DNA from: an uncultured Gemmiger sp.
Lineage (GTDB): Bacteria > Bacillota > Clostridia > Oscillospirales > Ruminococcaceae
Direction: 5' to 3'
Assembly: GCA_944386225.1 (NCBI GenBank)
Contig: CALXAH010000006.1
Location: forward strand, 82,256 to 146,255
Length of the DNA stretch: 64,000 nt
Each line of letters opens with the position of its first letter. The first letter of the stretch is position 1. Shown piece by piece: positions 1 through 8,108 of this stretch. The position numbers and the translations under genes were made by a program. The notes beneath the pieces were generated by a model, which was not told the DNA's origin, did not search any database, and was given only the letters and a program-made list of their open reading frames with translations.

Positions 1-543
1 CACCGTAAACAGGGTCTGGATGCCGGGCATCAGATAACTCAGCAGCAGCACCCCGAAGGTGGACAGGGCAGCCAGAATGGTGTTTTCGGTCAGACCGCTC
101 AGAAACAGCCCGATGGCGATACCGGCGCAGCCGAGCAGCCAGTAGCCGAACAGCGCCCCATAGGCCTTGGCCAGGCTGACGGTTCCGTACATCCGCATGA
201 CCAGCGGGCACAGCCCCAGCACCGCCACCGGCACGGTGAACACCGCTGCCATGGCCAGGTATTTGCCCAGTATGATGGAGGGTACCCCCACCGGCGCTGT
301 GAGCAGCAGCTGGTCGGTGCGGGCACGGCGTTCTTCCGCCAGGCTGCGCATGGTCAGGATAGGAATGAACACCAGCATGGCAAAGGTGGTGCTGTACAGG
401 GTGTAGCCGAAATCCGGATACAGGTTCAGCAGGTTGTAGACCCAGAAATACAGCCCGCCCACCAGCACGTAGGCCGCACAGAGGGAATACCCCAGCATGC
501 CGCTGAAGATGCTTTTCCATTCCCGTTTGAATATGGCGATCAC
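1..543 (-). CDS. ABC-2 type transporter permease (3' part cut by window edge)
   Basis: Membrane subunit of an ABC exporter; pairs with the ATPase encoded just upstream. The start is a GTG at 543 whose first bases overlap the ATPase stop (GTGA), so the two are translationally coupled. The visible 181 residues begin with a short basic N-terminus (VIAIFKREWKSIF) and then show several hydrophobic segments, with a conserved cytosolic 'MRSLAEERRARTDQLLLTAPV' type loop characteristic of GldF/NosY-like ABC-2 permeases. The gene continues past base 1. Substrate cannot be told from the sequence. Confidence 0.85.
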   Translation of the reverse strand, partial: MIAIFKREWKSIFSGMLGYSLCAAYVLVGGLYFWVYNLLNLYPDFGYTLYSTTFAMLVFIPILTMRSLAEERRARTDQLLLTAPVGVPSIILGKYLAMAAVFTVPVAVLGLCPLVMRMYGTVSLAKAYGALFGYWLLGCAGIAIGLFLSGLTENTILAALSTFGVLLLSYLMPGIQTLFTV

Positions 544-1526
544 GGCTGCTGCCCTCCTTCCTCCTCAAAATCGGTCTCGTCCGGTTCGGGCGAATCCGTT
601 TCGGTCAGCTGCAGGAATACTTCTTCCAGGCTCAGCGCTTCGGTTTCCATCTGCAGTACCGCACAGCCGGCGGCTGCCAGCGCCAGGCTGACGGCAGCCT
701 GCTGCTTCTGGTCCGCCCCTGTGGTCAGGGTGATTTCCAGTTGCGTTTTGCCGGTTTCTTCTTCGGCGCGTACTTCCTGTACGCCCTCCAGGCCGCGCAC
801 CACCCGGGCGGCGGTTTCGGCCTCGCCCAGCACCAGTACCCGCAGACGGGTGCGGCCGGCCAGCTGTTCGGCCAGCTGATCCGGGGTCCCCTGCGCCATA
901 AGCTGCCCATGGGACAGGATCAGCACCTGGTCGCATACGGCGCTTACCTCGCTCAGGATATGGCTGGACAGGATCACGGTATGCTTGCGGCCCAGCTGGC
1001 GGATCAGTGCCCGGAATTCAATCATCTGCGCCGGGTCCAGCCCCACGGTGGGCTCATCCAGAATCAGTACTTCCGGGTCGCCCAGCAGGGCGGCGGCCAG
1101 GCCCACCCGCTGCCGGTATCCTTTGGACAGGTTGCGGATCAGGCGATGGGCCATATCGGCGGCCGCTACCCGGTTCATAGCTTTGCGCACCTGTTCTGCC
1201 CGCTGCGCCCGGGGCACCCGGCGCAGTTCGGCCACAAAGCGCAGGTATTCCTCTACCGTCATTTCCGGGTAGAGGGGTGGCTGTTCAGGCAGGTATCCCA
1301 GCTGCCGACGGGCTTCCATGGGCTCTTCCAGAATATCGTGCCCGCTGATGATCACACGCCCCTCGCTGGCGGAGAGATACCCGGTCAGCACGTTCATGGT
1401 GGTGGTTTTTCCGGCGCCGTTGGGCCCCAGCAGACCGCAGATCTGCCCGGTGGGTACCGTAAAGGATAAATCCTTTACCGCAATTTGTGACCCGTATCGG
1501 CGGGTCAGATGCTCCACTTGGATCAA
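540..1526 (-). CDS. ABC transporter ATP-binding protein
   Basis: Cytosolic ATPase of an ABC-2 exporter. Walker A GPNGAGKTT (about residue 38), signature LSKGYRQRVGLA, Walker B VLILDEPTVGLDPAQ, and an H-loop (ILSSH) are all present; the last 100 residues form the extension seen in GldA/NatA-like ATPases. I chose the TTG start at 1526 (MIQVEHLTRRYG): it has an AAAGGAG nine bases upstream. The in-frame ATG at 1559 falls inside a transcription terminator stem and adds a tail not typical of the family. Overlaps the permease by four bases. Acidic C-terminus (about 20 residues) is likely disordered. Confidence 0.9.
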   Translation of the reverse strand: MIQVEHLTRRYGSQIAVKDLSFTVPTGQICGLLGPNGAGKTTTMNVLTGYLSASEGRVIISGHDILEEPMEARRQLGYLPEQPPLYPEMTVEEYLRFVAELRRVPRAQRAEQVRKAMNRVAAADMAHRLIRNLSKGYRQRVGLAAALLGDPEVLILDEPTVGLDPAQMIEFRALIRQLGRKHTVILSSHILSEVSAVCDQVLILSHGQLMAQGTPDQLAEQLAGRTRLRVLVLGEAETAARVVRGLEGVQEVRAEEETGKTQLEITLTTGADQKQQAAVSLALAAAGCAVLQMETEALSLEEVFLQLTETDSPEPDETDFEEEGGQQP

Positions 1527-1542
1527 TGTGCCACGCTCCTTT

Positions 1543-1577
1543 GCAAAAGAAAAGGCCATCCCTTTCGGGATGACCTT
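1543..1577 (-). terminator. Rho-independent terminator
   Basis: Stem 1552-1562 / 1567-1577 (11 bp with one mismatch, TTTC loop on the plus strand) followed on the minus strand by TTTTCTTTTG. It lies between the DUF4153-type gene and the ABC ATPase, so it ends or attenuates the upstream transcript before the ABC pair. Confidence 0.7.
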
Positions 1578-1652
1578 ATCCGGTCTGCAGGCAGTATACG
1601 CCGGCGATGTGTGGATTCTGCAAACAGCCGGTGAGAAAAGGATGAAAAGCGT

Positions 1653-3266
1653 TCAGCGGATCTCGGCCCGGGTCGAAAGGCCGATGGACGGGTCAAGGGT
1701 TACGGTCAGCTGCCGGCCATCGTCAAGCGGCCAACACATTGTATTGCTGCCGGAATGCCCCATATAGCCCAGCATATCCACCAGTTCCTCATCGGTGCGG
1801 CCCAGCATCCAGCCGCAATCCAGCAGAGGCTGGGCAAGCTCTGTCCGGTTGTCCCAGCCCTGGCACTGTCCGATCACATCCGCGTCCAGGCTGTCCACCA
1901 CGCCGTGTGCATAAAGGGAGATGTTGCCCCGCACGATCCAGCCGTCCGGATGGGACAGGCAGAGCAGCGCAAAGGCTGCCGCCGCCGCCCACACGGCCAG
2001 CCGGATGGCCCGGATCGGGCGCAGCAGGGTAAACAGGGCGATCAGGGCCCAGACGCCCAGCACCAGGATGAACCAGGCGGCCAGTACCCGGCGGGGCGTC
2101 AGGCCGAACCGGCCGATGTACAGCGCCAGCTTGGCCCCGGCCACCGCCACAAACAACAGGCTGAACCCGCAGAGGGCAGCGCCCAATGCCTGCAGCACCC
2201 GGCTGCGGCGCAGAGGTGTCCGGCTGAATTTGGCACAGCCGCCCAGCACCGCCATGTTCAGCAGCATCAGGCGGCACACTTCCTCAAATCCGCTGACCGC
2301 ATATTCGGCGGCGGTGAAGCCGTCGGGCAGATGGCCGAAGAATCCGCCCAGCAGATAACTGCCCTGCAAAACAAAGAAAATCAGATACAATCCGTTTAAT
2401 GCTGCAAGCAATATACAAATTGTACTGTATGGGAGCACACGAAGCTGCTCAGCCGCGCCGCGCACTTCGGCGCAGATGGCGGGATCCTGCTTGTTTCGCA
2501 GGCAGGAGGCCGCCAGACCGTACAGCCAGGCGCCTACCGGCAGGCTCAGCAGCAGACGCAGTACCAGTTCACCGTTCAGCCAGCTCCAGTCAACGGTCAG
2601 CCGCATCAGCGCCGCAAAATGCCCGTCCACTGCGGCCAGCAGTTCATAGGCAACCAGCAGCAGCGGCACCGCTGCCACCAGACCGATCAGAACACCCGGC
2701 AGTCGTTTGCCGGGCCGGGTGCGTCGGACACGGCAGGCGATAGTACGGATGCGCAGGAAGAAGCCGCCGAACGGATAAGAGAAGAATCCCCGCAGCAGAT
2801 CCAGCCAGATCATGGGGCCGGTGCCGCCTTCGGCCAGTGCGCCGGTGCGGCTCAAGGTCCAGTAGACGGCCAGCCCGTGCAGAGCCAGCAGGTCCCAGCC
2901 GCCCACCGTGCGGCCGTTGTGCCCCCACAATCCGATGCTGAGCGCCACCAGCCCCAGGCAGGCCAGCCAGAACCAGCTCTCAGCGGGAACGGCACGCCGG
3001 CCCATGGCCCGGCAGAACCATTCGGTCCCGGCGCAGAACAGAAGCACAAAGACGACCAGCCAGCCCCGTGGGGTATCAAGGCTCACCCACAATACCAGCT
3101 GCATATACAAAAAGCCGATCAGGTAGCTGCCCAGCGCGGCCCACAGTTCGACAGGGGCGGCGGTGAAAGAGGGGCGAACCGGTACGGCCGGACGCGGAGG
3201 AAAATCGGTTTGGGGCGCACTTGAATAGAGGGGACGCCCCGCGCCCTCTTGCATGCGGTTTTCCAT
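1653..3266 (-). CDS. DUF4153/DUF4173-type multi-spanning membrane protein
   Basis: 537-residue integral membrane protein of unknown function. A proline-rich cytosolic N-terminus (about 40 residues) is followed by roughly ten to twelve hydrophobic segments and a soluble C-terminal part of about 100 residues (from 'NISLYAHGVVDSLDADVIG'). The overall layout and the 'SLYAHG..VDSLD' style segment fit the DUF4153/DUF4173 family found next to small regulators in Firmicutes. ATG start is preceded by AAGGAGAACC. Lies directly downstream of the lipoprotein gene (14-base gap), so it may be the last gene of the XRE/DUF2975 operon. No catalytic motif visible. Confidence 0.7.
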   Translation of the reverse strand: MENRMQEGAGRPLYSSAPQTDFPPRPAVPVRPSFTAAPVELWAALGSYLIGFLYMQLVLWVSLDTPRGWLVVFVLLFCAGTEWFCRAMGRRAVPAESWFWLACLGLVALSIGLWGHNGRTVGGWDLLALHGLAVYWTLSRTGALAEGGTGPMIWLDLLRGFFSYPFGGFFLRIRTIACRVRRTRPGKRLPGVLIGLVAAVPLLLVAYELLAAVDGHFAALMRLTVDWSWLNGELVLRLLLSLPVGAWLYGLAASCLRNKQDPAICAEVRGAAEQLRVLPYSTICILLAALNGLYLIFFVLQGSYLLGGFFGHLPDGFTAAEYAVSGFEEVCRLMLLNMAVLGGCAKFSRTPLRRSRVLQALGAALCGFSLLFVAVAGAKLALYIGRFGLTPRRVLAAWFILVLGVWALIALFTLLRPIRAIRLAVWAAAAAFALLCLSHPDGWIVRGNISLYAHGVVDSLDADVIGQCQGWDNRTELAQPLLDCGWMLGRTDEELVDMLGYMGHSGSNTMCWPLDDGRQLTVTLDPSIGLSTRAEIR

Positions 3267-3280
3267 ATTGGTTCTCCTTG

Positions 3281-3802
3281 TCAGGTATCCAGGGTCAGAT
3301 AATACAGTTCATTCCGGTCGGCGTCGTAAAGCGCCAGGGTAAAGTTAAAGGAACCCCGTTCCATTACTTCACTTTCATCAGCAGAATCATAGCTTTGGGA
3401 ATGCCGGTCGATAAACCGGTACCATCCGGTTTCTACCGCAGGGCTTACCAACGGTTCGCCCTGCTCATCGGTCAGGTAAGGGCCCCAGCCCAGATCGGAG
3501 CCGTCCTCTTCGCTCCTGAGCCCATAAACCAGCGCGGTGGTCACATTGGACAGCGGAAGCGGATTCCAGGCCGGATCGGCCGCGATGACATCAGCCAGTG
3601 CATCGTCCGGAAGAGACAGCTTCAGAAAGGACATGCCGTCCCCATGAAAGCCGCCGTGGGTATCATGTTCGGATATAATTGTTCCTGCGCTCAGATCCAG
3701 TTCCAGTGCGCGGGAAGCTTCGTCCTGCAGGGAACGGGCTCCGCAGCCGGTGAGTGCCAGAAGAAGGCAAAGTACGATCAGAAGCCATCGATAGTGTTTC
3801 AT
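3281..3802 (-). CDS. Small lipoprotein of unknown function
   Basis: 173 residues. N-terminal signal peptide (MKHYRWLLIVLCLLLALTGC) with a lipobox LTGC, so it should be lipid-anchored on the outer face of the membrane. The rest is a soluble domain without a motif I recognise; it is rich in acidic residues and aromatics and ends with a 'YYLTLDT' strand. Start codon overlaps the stop of the upstream XRE regulator gene (ATGA at 3799-3802), which points to co-translation with it. Confidence 0.75.
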   Translation of the reverse strand: MKHYRWLLIVLCLLLALTGCGARSLQDEASRALELDLSAGTIISEHDTHGGFHGDGMSFLKLSLPDDALADVIAADPAWNPLPLSNVTTALVYGLRSEEDGSDLGWGPYLTDEQGEPLVSPAVETGWYRFIDRHSQSYDSADESEVMERGSFNFTLALYDADRNELYYLTLDT

Positions 3803-4020
3803 GGTGATTCCTCCTCATCCGGCAGGTATTCCAGAATGTCGCCGGGCTGGCAGTCCAGCTCCCGGCACAGGGCTTCCAGGGTGGAAAACCGTACCGCTTT
3901 GGCTTTGTTGTTTTTCAGGATGGACAGATTGGCCGGGGTAATCCCGATCCGCTCCGCCAGATCGCCGGCGGCGATGTGGCGGCGGGCCATCATGACATCC
4001 AGGTTGATTCGGATGGACAT
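3799..4020 (-). CDS. XRE-family regulator (Cro/C1 type, YozG-like)
   Basis: 73-residue protein that is almost only a helix-turn-helix: residues 18-60 read as AGDLAERIGITP.NLSILKN followed by a 'STLEALCRELDCQPGDIL' tail, the hallmark of the small HTH_26 regulators. These proteins are commonly encoded next to DUF2975 membrane proteins, as here, and probably autoregulate the operon. The inverted repeat TTTATCG...CGATAAA upstream of the operon (4577-4609) is a candidate binding site. Confidence 0.88.
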   Translation of the reverse strand: MSIRINLDVMMARRHIAAGDLAERIGITPANLSILKNNKAKAVRFSTLEALCRELDCQPGDILEYLPDEEESP

Positions 4021-4041
4021 AAGCGCATTCCCTCCCCGGCG

Positions 4042-4503
4042 TCAAATGGTGAAATCCAGTTCGTCCTTCATGGCGGCGGCCTGGGCAAAACAGTTCTTTA
4101 CGATCCGCACGATCAGCGCCATAAAGCCCGCCGCTACCGCTACCAGCAGCCAGGGCAGGTAGTACCAGGCGCTTGCCAGGCACAAAAGACAGGCCGCCAT
4201 GCAGCACCAGCTCACCCGGCGCAGCCTTGCCACGTTGGCCGATACGAATACCTGCCCGGCGGCCAGCGCCCCCAGCAGGCGGTGCAGATTGACCAGCAAA
4301 ATCCAGGCGGGGATGCTGCCCAGGTAGATGGTGGCCATCATCAGAATCCCTTCCCGCACACCGAACCCCAGCAGTATCGGCCGGGTGCCGATGAACCAGT
4401 CCACCGCCCAGTAACAGCCCAGATCCAGAGCCGCCAGCAGCACGGCAAATACCAGCACGCACACCCGGGACAGCCGGATGCTCTGTTCGCTTGTGATTTT
4501 CAT
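4042..4503 (-). CDS. DUF2975 domain membrane protein
   Basis: 153 residues with four hydrophobic segments (about residues 14-34, 48-70, 95-118 and 122-142). The size and partnership with a small XRE regulator fit the DUF2975 family, proposed to form two-gene regulator/membrane-protein modules whose role is unknown. ATG preceded by AAGGAGGAACTG. First gene of the 4503-3281 operon, reading from the promoter at 4542-4570. Confidence 0.8.
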   Translation of the reverse strand: MKITSEQSIRLSRVCVLVFAVLLAALDLGCYWAVDWFIGTRPILLGFGVREGILMMATIYLGSIPAWILLVNLHRLLGALAAGQVFVSANVARLRRVSWCCMAACLLCLASAWYYLPWLLVAVAAGFMALIVRIVKNCFAQAAAMKDELDFTI

Positions 4504-4541
4504 AGTCAGTTCCTCCTTGTGTGGGGATATCCTCTGCCGAT

Positions 4542-4570
4542 ACTATAGCACGGGATAAACTGAAAATCAA
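4542..4570 (-). promoter_or_regulatory. Sigma-A promoter of the DUF2975/XRE operon
   Basis: On the minus strand, TTGATT at 4565-4570 and TATAGT at 4542-4547 are separated by exactly 17 bases. Confidence 0.7.
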
Positions 4571-4576
4571 TATATT

Positions 4577-4609
4577 TTTATCGAAAAACAATAAAAATTT
4601 TCCGATAAA
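4577..4609 (-). promoter_or_regulatory. Candidate operator (inverted repeat)
   Basis: TTTATCG (4577-4583) and CGATAAA (4603-4609) form perfect 7-base arms 19 bases apart in an AT-rich stretch just upstream of the -35 box. A site for the XRE regulator of this operon is the simplest reading. Confidence 0.4.
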
Positions 4610-4610
4610 C

Positions 4611-4641
4611 AAAAATCCCCGGCGGAATTGTCCGCCGGGGG
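4611..4641 (-). terminator. Terminator of yifB
   Basis: Perfect 10-bp stem 4617-4626 / 4631-4640 with a 4-base loop; on the minus strand it is followed by ATTTTTGTTT. Sits immediately 3' of yifB. Confidence 0.85.
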
Positions 4642-4646
4642 AGAGG

Positions 4647-6176
4647 TTATTCCGTATACCAGTATTTCCGATCCAGGCTGCGGTACTGCAGCGCTTCAGC
4701 CAGATGTTCCTCGCCGATGCGGTCCGCGCCCGCCAGGTCGGCAATGGTGCGGGCCACCTTCAGGATGCGGTCGTAGGCCCGGGCGCTGAGCCCCATGGCC
4801 CGGAATGCCTCCCGCAGCAGGGAAGCGGCGGCAGGGGTGGTTGCGCAGTACCGGCGCAGCAGGGCAGGGGGCAGCTGGGCGTTGCAGCGCACACCGGTGC
4901 CTGCGTACCGGGCGGCCTGAATTTCCCGGGCGGCCAGCACCCGGGCCAGGATGGCGGCGCTGCTCTCGCCCCCGGCGGTATCGGCCAGATCCTCGTACTC
5001 CACCGGGGCCACCTCCACATGCAGGTCGATCCGGTCCAGCAGCGGGCCGCTGATCTTCTGGCGGTACCGGTCAATGGCGCTGGGCGGGCAGGTGCAGGCC
5101 CGGGTGGGATGGCCAAAATACCCGCACCGGCAGGGGTTCATGGCGGCGGCCAGCAAAAACCGGCTGGGATAGGTGGCGCTGCCCGCCACCCGGCTTACCG
5201 TTACCTGGCCGTCCTCCACCGGCTGGCGCAGAATCTCCAGCGCATCCCGGCTGAATTCCGGCAGCTCGTCCAGAAACAGCACCCCGTCGTGGGCCAGGCT
5301 CACCTCGCCGGGGCGAGGGCTGGAACCGCCGCCCGCCAGTGCGGTGGCGCTCACGCTGTGATGGGGGCTGCGGAAGGGGCGCCGGGTCATCAGCCCGCTG
5401 CCTGCGGGCAGCAGCCCGGCTACCGAGTAAATCTGGGTTACCTCCACCGCTTCTTCCCGCGTCAGGGGCGGCAGAATGCCGGGCAGCCGCTTGGCCAGCA
5501 TGCTTTTTCCGGTGCCCGGCGGGCCGATCAGCAGGATGTTGTGCCCGCCTGCCGCGGCCACCTCCATGGCGCGGCGGGCTTCCGCCTGGCCGTGCACATC
5601 GGCAAAATCCGGCAGATCCCCGTCAGGGGCGCTTGCGTAGGCGACAGGTTCCACCGGGGTCAGCGGCGCATCGCCCCGCAGATGATCCGCCACCTGCCGG
5701 GCGCTGGCCACCCCGTAAACGGTCAGCCCTTCTGCCACGGCGGCTTCCCGGGCGTTGGCCTCGGGCACAAACAGCTGCCGGACGCCGCAGGCGGCCGCAT
5801 GCAGCGCCATGGGCAGCACCCCGTTTACCGGCCGCACCGCCCCGTCCAGGGCCAGTTCGCCCACAAAGGCGCAGTCCGGCGGCGGGGGCGGCAGCTGCCC
5901 GGCTGCGCACAATATCCCCAGCAGAATGGGCAGATCGTATACCGGCCCGGCTTTTTTCCGGTGGGCCGGGGCCAGGTTTACCGTGATCCGCCCGGCGGGC
6001 CAGCCGAAGCCCAGATTCTTGCTGGCGCTGCGCACCCGGTCGGCGGCCTCCTTGACGGCGCTGTCCGGCAGGCCCACAATGGCAAACTGGGGCAGCCCGC
6101 CGCTCAGGTCGGCCTCGGCCGTTACAAGAAATCCCTCCAGCCCGTGTATCCCGAAGCTGTTCACCCTGGCAAACAT
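4647..6176 (-). CDS. YifB-family Mg-chelatase-like AAA ATPase
   Basis: 509 residues. N-terminal ribosomal-S5-fold domain (about 20-140), AAA domain with Walker A GPPGTGKS (about 215-222) and Walker B VLFLDELPEF, the family's cysteine motif NPCRCGYFGHP..CTC (about 345-365), and a C-terminal Mg_chelatase_C domain. YifB/ComM proteins act as hexameric helicases that help integrate DNA during natural transformation in Gram-negatives; the role in Firmicutes is less clear. ATG at 6176 chosen: GGGAGGG lies seven bases upstream and MFARVNSFG is the usual family start; a longer in-frame reading would overlap the promoter. Monocistronic. Confidence 0.92.
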   Translation of the reverse strand: MFARVNSFGIHGLEGFLVTAEADLSGGLPQFAIVGLPDSAVKEAADRVRSASKNLGFGWPAGRITVNLAPAHRKKAGPVYDLPILLGILCAAGQLPPPPPDCAFVGELALDGAVRPVNGVLPMALHAAACGVRQLFVPEANAREAAVAEGLTVYGVASARQVADHLRGDAPLTPVEPVAYASAPDGDLPDFADVHGQAEARRAMEVAAAGGHNILLIGPPGTGKSMLAKRLPGILPPLTREEAVEVTQIYSVAGLLPAGSGLMTRRPFRSPHHSVSATALAGGGSSPRPGEVSLAHDGVLFLDELPEFSRDALEILRQPVEDGQVTVSRVAGSATYPSRFLLAAAMNPCRCGYFGHPTRACTCPPSAIDRYRQKISGPLLDRIDLHVEVAPVEYEDLADTAGGESSAAILARVLAAREIQAARYAGTGVRCNAQLPPALLRRYCATTPAAASLLREAFRAMGLSARAYDRILKVARTIADLAGADRIGEEHLAEALQYRSLDRKYWYTE

Positions 6177-6206
6177 GGCAGACCCTCCCACGCATTCTAT
6201 GAAATA

Positions 6207-6235
6207 AGTATAGAACGCTCTGCCAAAATCCACAA
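6207..6235 (-). promoter_or_regulatory. Promoter of yifB
   Basis: Minus strand TTGTGG (6230-6235), 17-base spacer, TATACT (6207-6212). Confidence 0.6.
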
Positions 6236-6242
6236 GAGCGAA

Positions 6243-6271
6243 TTGACAATCCTCCCGCCTGTCTATAAAAT
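6243..6271 (+). promoter_or_regulatory. Promoter of the phosphohexomutase gene
   Basis: TTGACA at 6243-6248 and TAAAAT at 6266-6271, spacer 17. Divergent from the yifB promoter. Confidence 0.7.
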
Positions 6272-6328
6272 GAAAGATAGAGAACCTATTCTGCAAGGCT
6301 CAGAATCCACAGAAAGAGGGTAATTGCC

Positions 6329-8041
6329 ATGTATCAGGAAGAGTATGAACGCTGGCTTGCCGCCGACCTGGACGACGCTGATCTGAAACCCGAGCTGGAA
6401 TCCGTGCGCGGGGATGAGGAGGCGATTCAGGACCGGTTTGCCGTGGCGCTCAAGTTCGGTACCGCCGGTCTGCGAGGGGTCATCGGTGCGGGTACCAACC
6501 GGATGAACGTATATGTGGTGCGGCAGGCCACCCAGGGCCTGGCCAACTGGGTCAAGACCCAGGGCGGCACCCAGACCGTAGCCATCAGCTACGACAGCCG
6601 CATCAAGAGCGATGTGTTTGCCAAAGCCGCCGCCGAAGTGCTGGCCGCCAACGGGGTCAAGGTGCGCATCTACAAGGCGCTGATGCCGGTGCCCGCTTTG
6701 AGCTTTGCCACCCGGTATTACCAGTGCAACGCGGGCATCATGGTCACCGCCAGCCACAACCCGGCCAAGTACAACGGCTACAAGGCCTACGGCCCGGACG
6801 GCTGCCAGATGACCGACGAGGCCGCCGACATTGTCTACGCTGAGATCCAAAAAACCGACGTGCTCACCGGCGCCAGGACCATGCCCTTTGAGGAGGGGAT
6901 GGCCGCCGGCCTGATCCAGTACGTGGAGGACGCCTGCTACGAGGCCCTGTACGACGCCATCAAGGCCCGCAGCGTGCGCCCGGGCCTGTGCGCCACCGCC
7001 GGGCTCAAGCTGGTGTACAGCCCGCTGAACGGCAGCGGTCTGGTGCCGGTCACCCGGGTGCTGAACGACATCGGTATCACCGATATCACCATCGTGCCCG
7101 AGCAGAAAGATCCGGACGGCAACTTCCCCACCTGCCCCTATCCCAACCCGGAGATCTTCGAGGCGCTGCGCCTGGGCCTGGAACTGGCCGAAAAGAGCGG
7201 CGCCGACCTGATGCTGGCCACCGACCCGGACGCTGACCGGGTAGGCATCGCCGTGCGCTGCAAGGACGGCAGCTATGAGCTGCTCAGCGGCAACGAGGTA
7301 GGCGTGCTGCTGCTGGACTACATCTGCGCCGCCCGCATCGAGAACGGCACCATGCCCCAGGATCCGGTCATGGTCAAGAGCATCGTGTCCACCCCGCTGG
7401 CGGACGTGGTGGCTGCCCATTACGGGGTCGAGTGCCGCAACGTGCTCACCGGCTTCAAGTGGATCGGCGACCAGATCGCCCGTCTGGAGGCCGCCGGTCA
7501 GGTGGAGCGGTTCATCTTCGGCTTCGAGGAGAGCTACGGCTATCTGGCGGGCAGCTATGTGCGGGATAAGGACGCCGTGATCGGCAGTATGCTGATCTGC
7601 GAGATGGCCGCCTACTACCGCAGCATCGGTTCTTCCATCAAGGAGGAACTGGAGCGTATCTACGCCCAGTACGGCCGTTATCTGAACAAGGTGGACAGCT
7701 TTGAGTTCCCGGGCCTGTCCGGTATGGACAAGATGGCCGGCATCATGCAGAGCCTGCGCCAGAACCCGCCTGCCGAGTTCGCCGGCTATAAGGTTGTGTC
7801 GGTGGCCGACTACCAGGCCCGCACCAAGACCGACCTGGTCACCGGCGCGGTGGAACCCATCGACCTGCCTGCCGCCAACGTGCTGATCTATGCCCTGGAG
7901 GGCGGCGCTTCGGTGGTGGTTCGTCCCAGCGGCACCGAGCCCAAGATCAAGACCTACTTCACCACCCTGGGCAAGGATCTGGCCGAGGCCGAGGCCCAGA
8001 AGGACGCCCTGGCGGAGGCCCTCAAGCCTCTGTTCAGCTGA
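6329..8041 (+). CDS. Phospho-sugar mutase (phosphoglucomutase/phosphomannomutase)
   Basis: 570-residue alpha-D-phosphohexomutase that interconverts hexose 1- and 6-phosphates in the cytosol, feeding glycogen, cell wall and nucleotide-sugar synthesis. All four family motifs are visible: the phosphoserine loop TASHNP (about 141), the metal-binding loop DPDADRVG (about 300), the sugar loop GFEESYG, and the phosphate loop RPSGTEPKIK near the C-terminus. Length and motif order match PgcA-type enzymes of Firmicutes. AGAGGG precedes the ATG. Stand-alone gene with its own promoter and terminator. Glucose versus mannose preference cannot be read from sequence. Confidence 0.92.
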   Translation: MYQEEYERWLAADLDDADLKPELESVRGDEEAIQDRFAVALKFGTAGLRGVIGAGTNRMNVYVVRQATQGLANWVKTQGGTQTVAISYDSRIKSDVFAKAAAEVLAANGVKVRIYKALMPVPALSFATRYYQCNAGIMVTASHNPAKYNGYKAYGPDGCQMTDEAADIVYAEIQKTDVLTGARTMPFEEGMAAGLIQYVEDACYEALYDAIKARSVRPGLCATAGLKLVYSPLNGSGLVPVTRVLNDIGITDITIVPEQKDPDGNFPTCPYPNPEIFEALRLGLELAEKSGADLMLATDPDADRVGIAVRCKDGSYELLSGNEVGVLLLDYICAARIENGTMPQDPVMVKSIVSTPLADVVAAHYGVECRNVLTGFKWIGDQIARLEAAGQVERFIFGFEESYGYLAGSYVRDKDAVIGSMLICEMAAYYRSIGSSIKEELERIYAQYGRYLNKVDSFEFPGLSGMDKMAGIMQSLRQNPPAEFAGYKVVSVADYQARTKTDLVTGAVEPIDLPAANVLIYALEGGASVVVRPSGTEPKIKTYFTTLGKDLAEAEAQKDALAEALKPLFS

Positions 8042-8061
8042 TTCACACAAAAAACAAAAAC

Positions 8062-8098
8062 ACAGGCGCGCTGCCTAAGGCAGCGCGCCTTGTTCGTT
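8062..8098. terminator. Bidirectional terminator
   Basis: Perfect 11-bp GC-rich stem 8065-8075 / 8079-8089 with a TAA loop; A-rich on the left, TTGTTCGTTT on the right. Separates the convergent mutase and aminotransferase genes. Confidence 0.85.
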
Positions 8099-8108
8099 TG
8101 TCGTGTCC

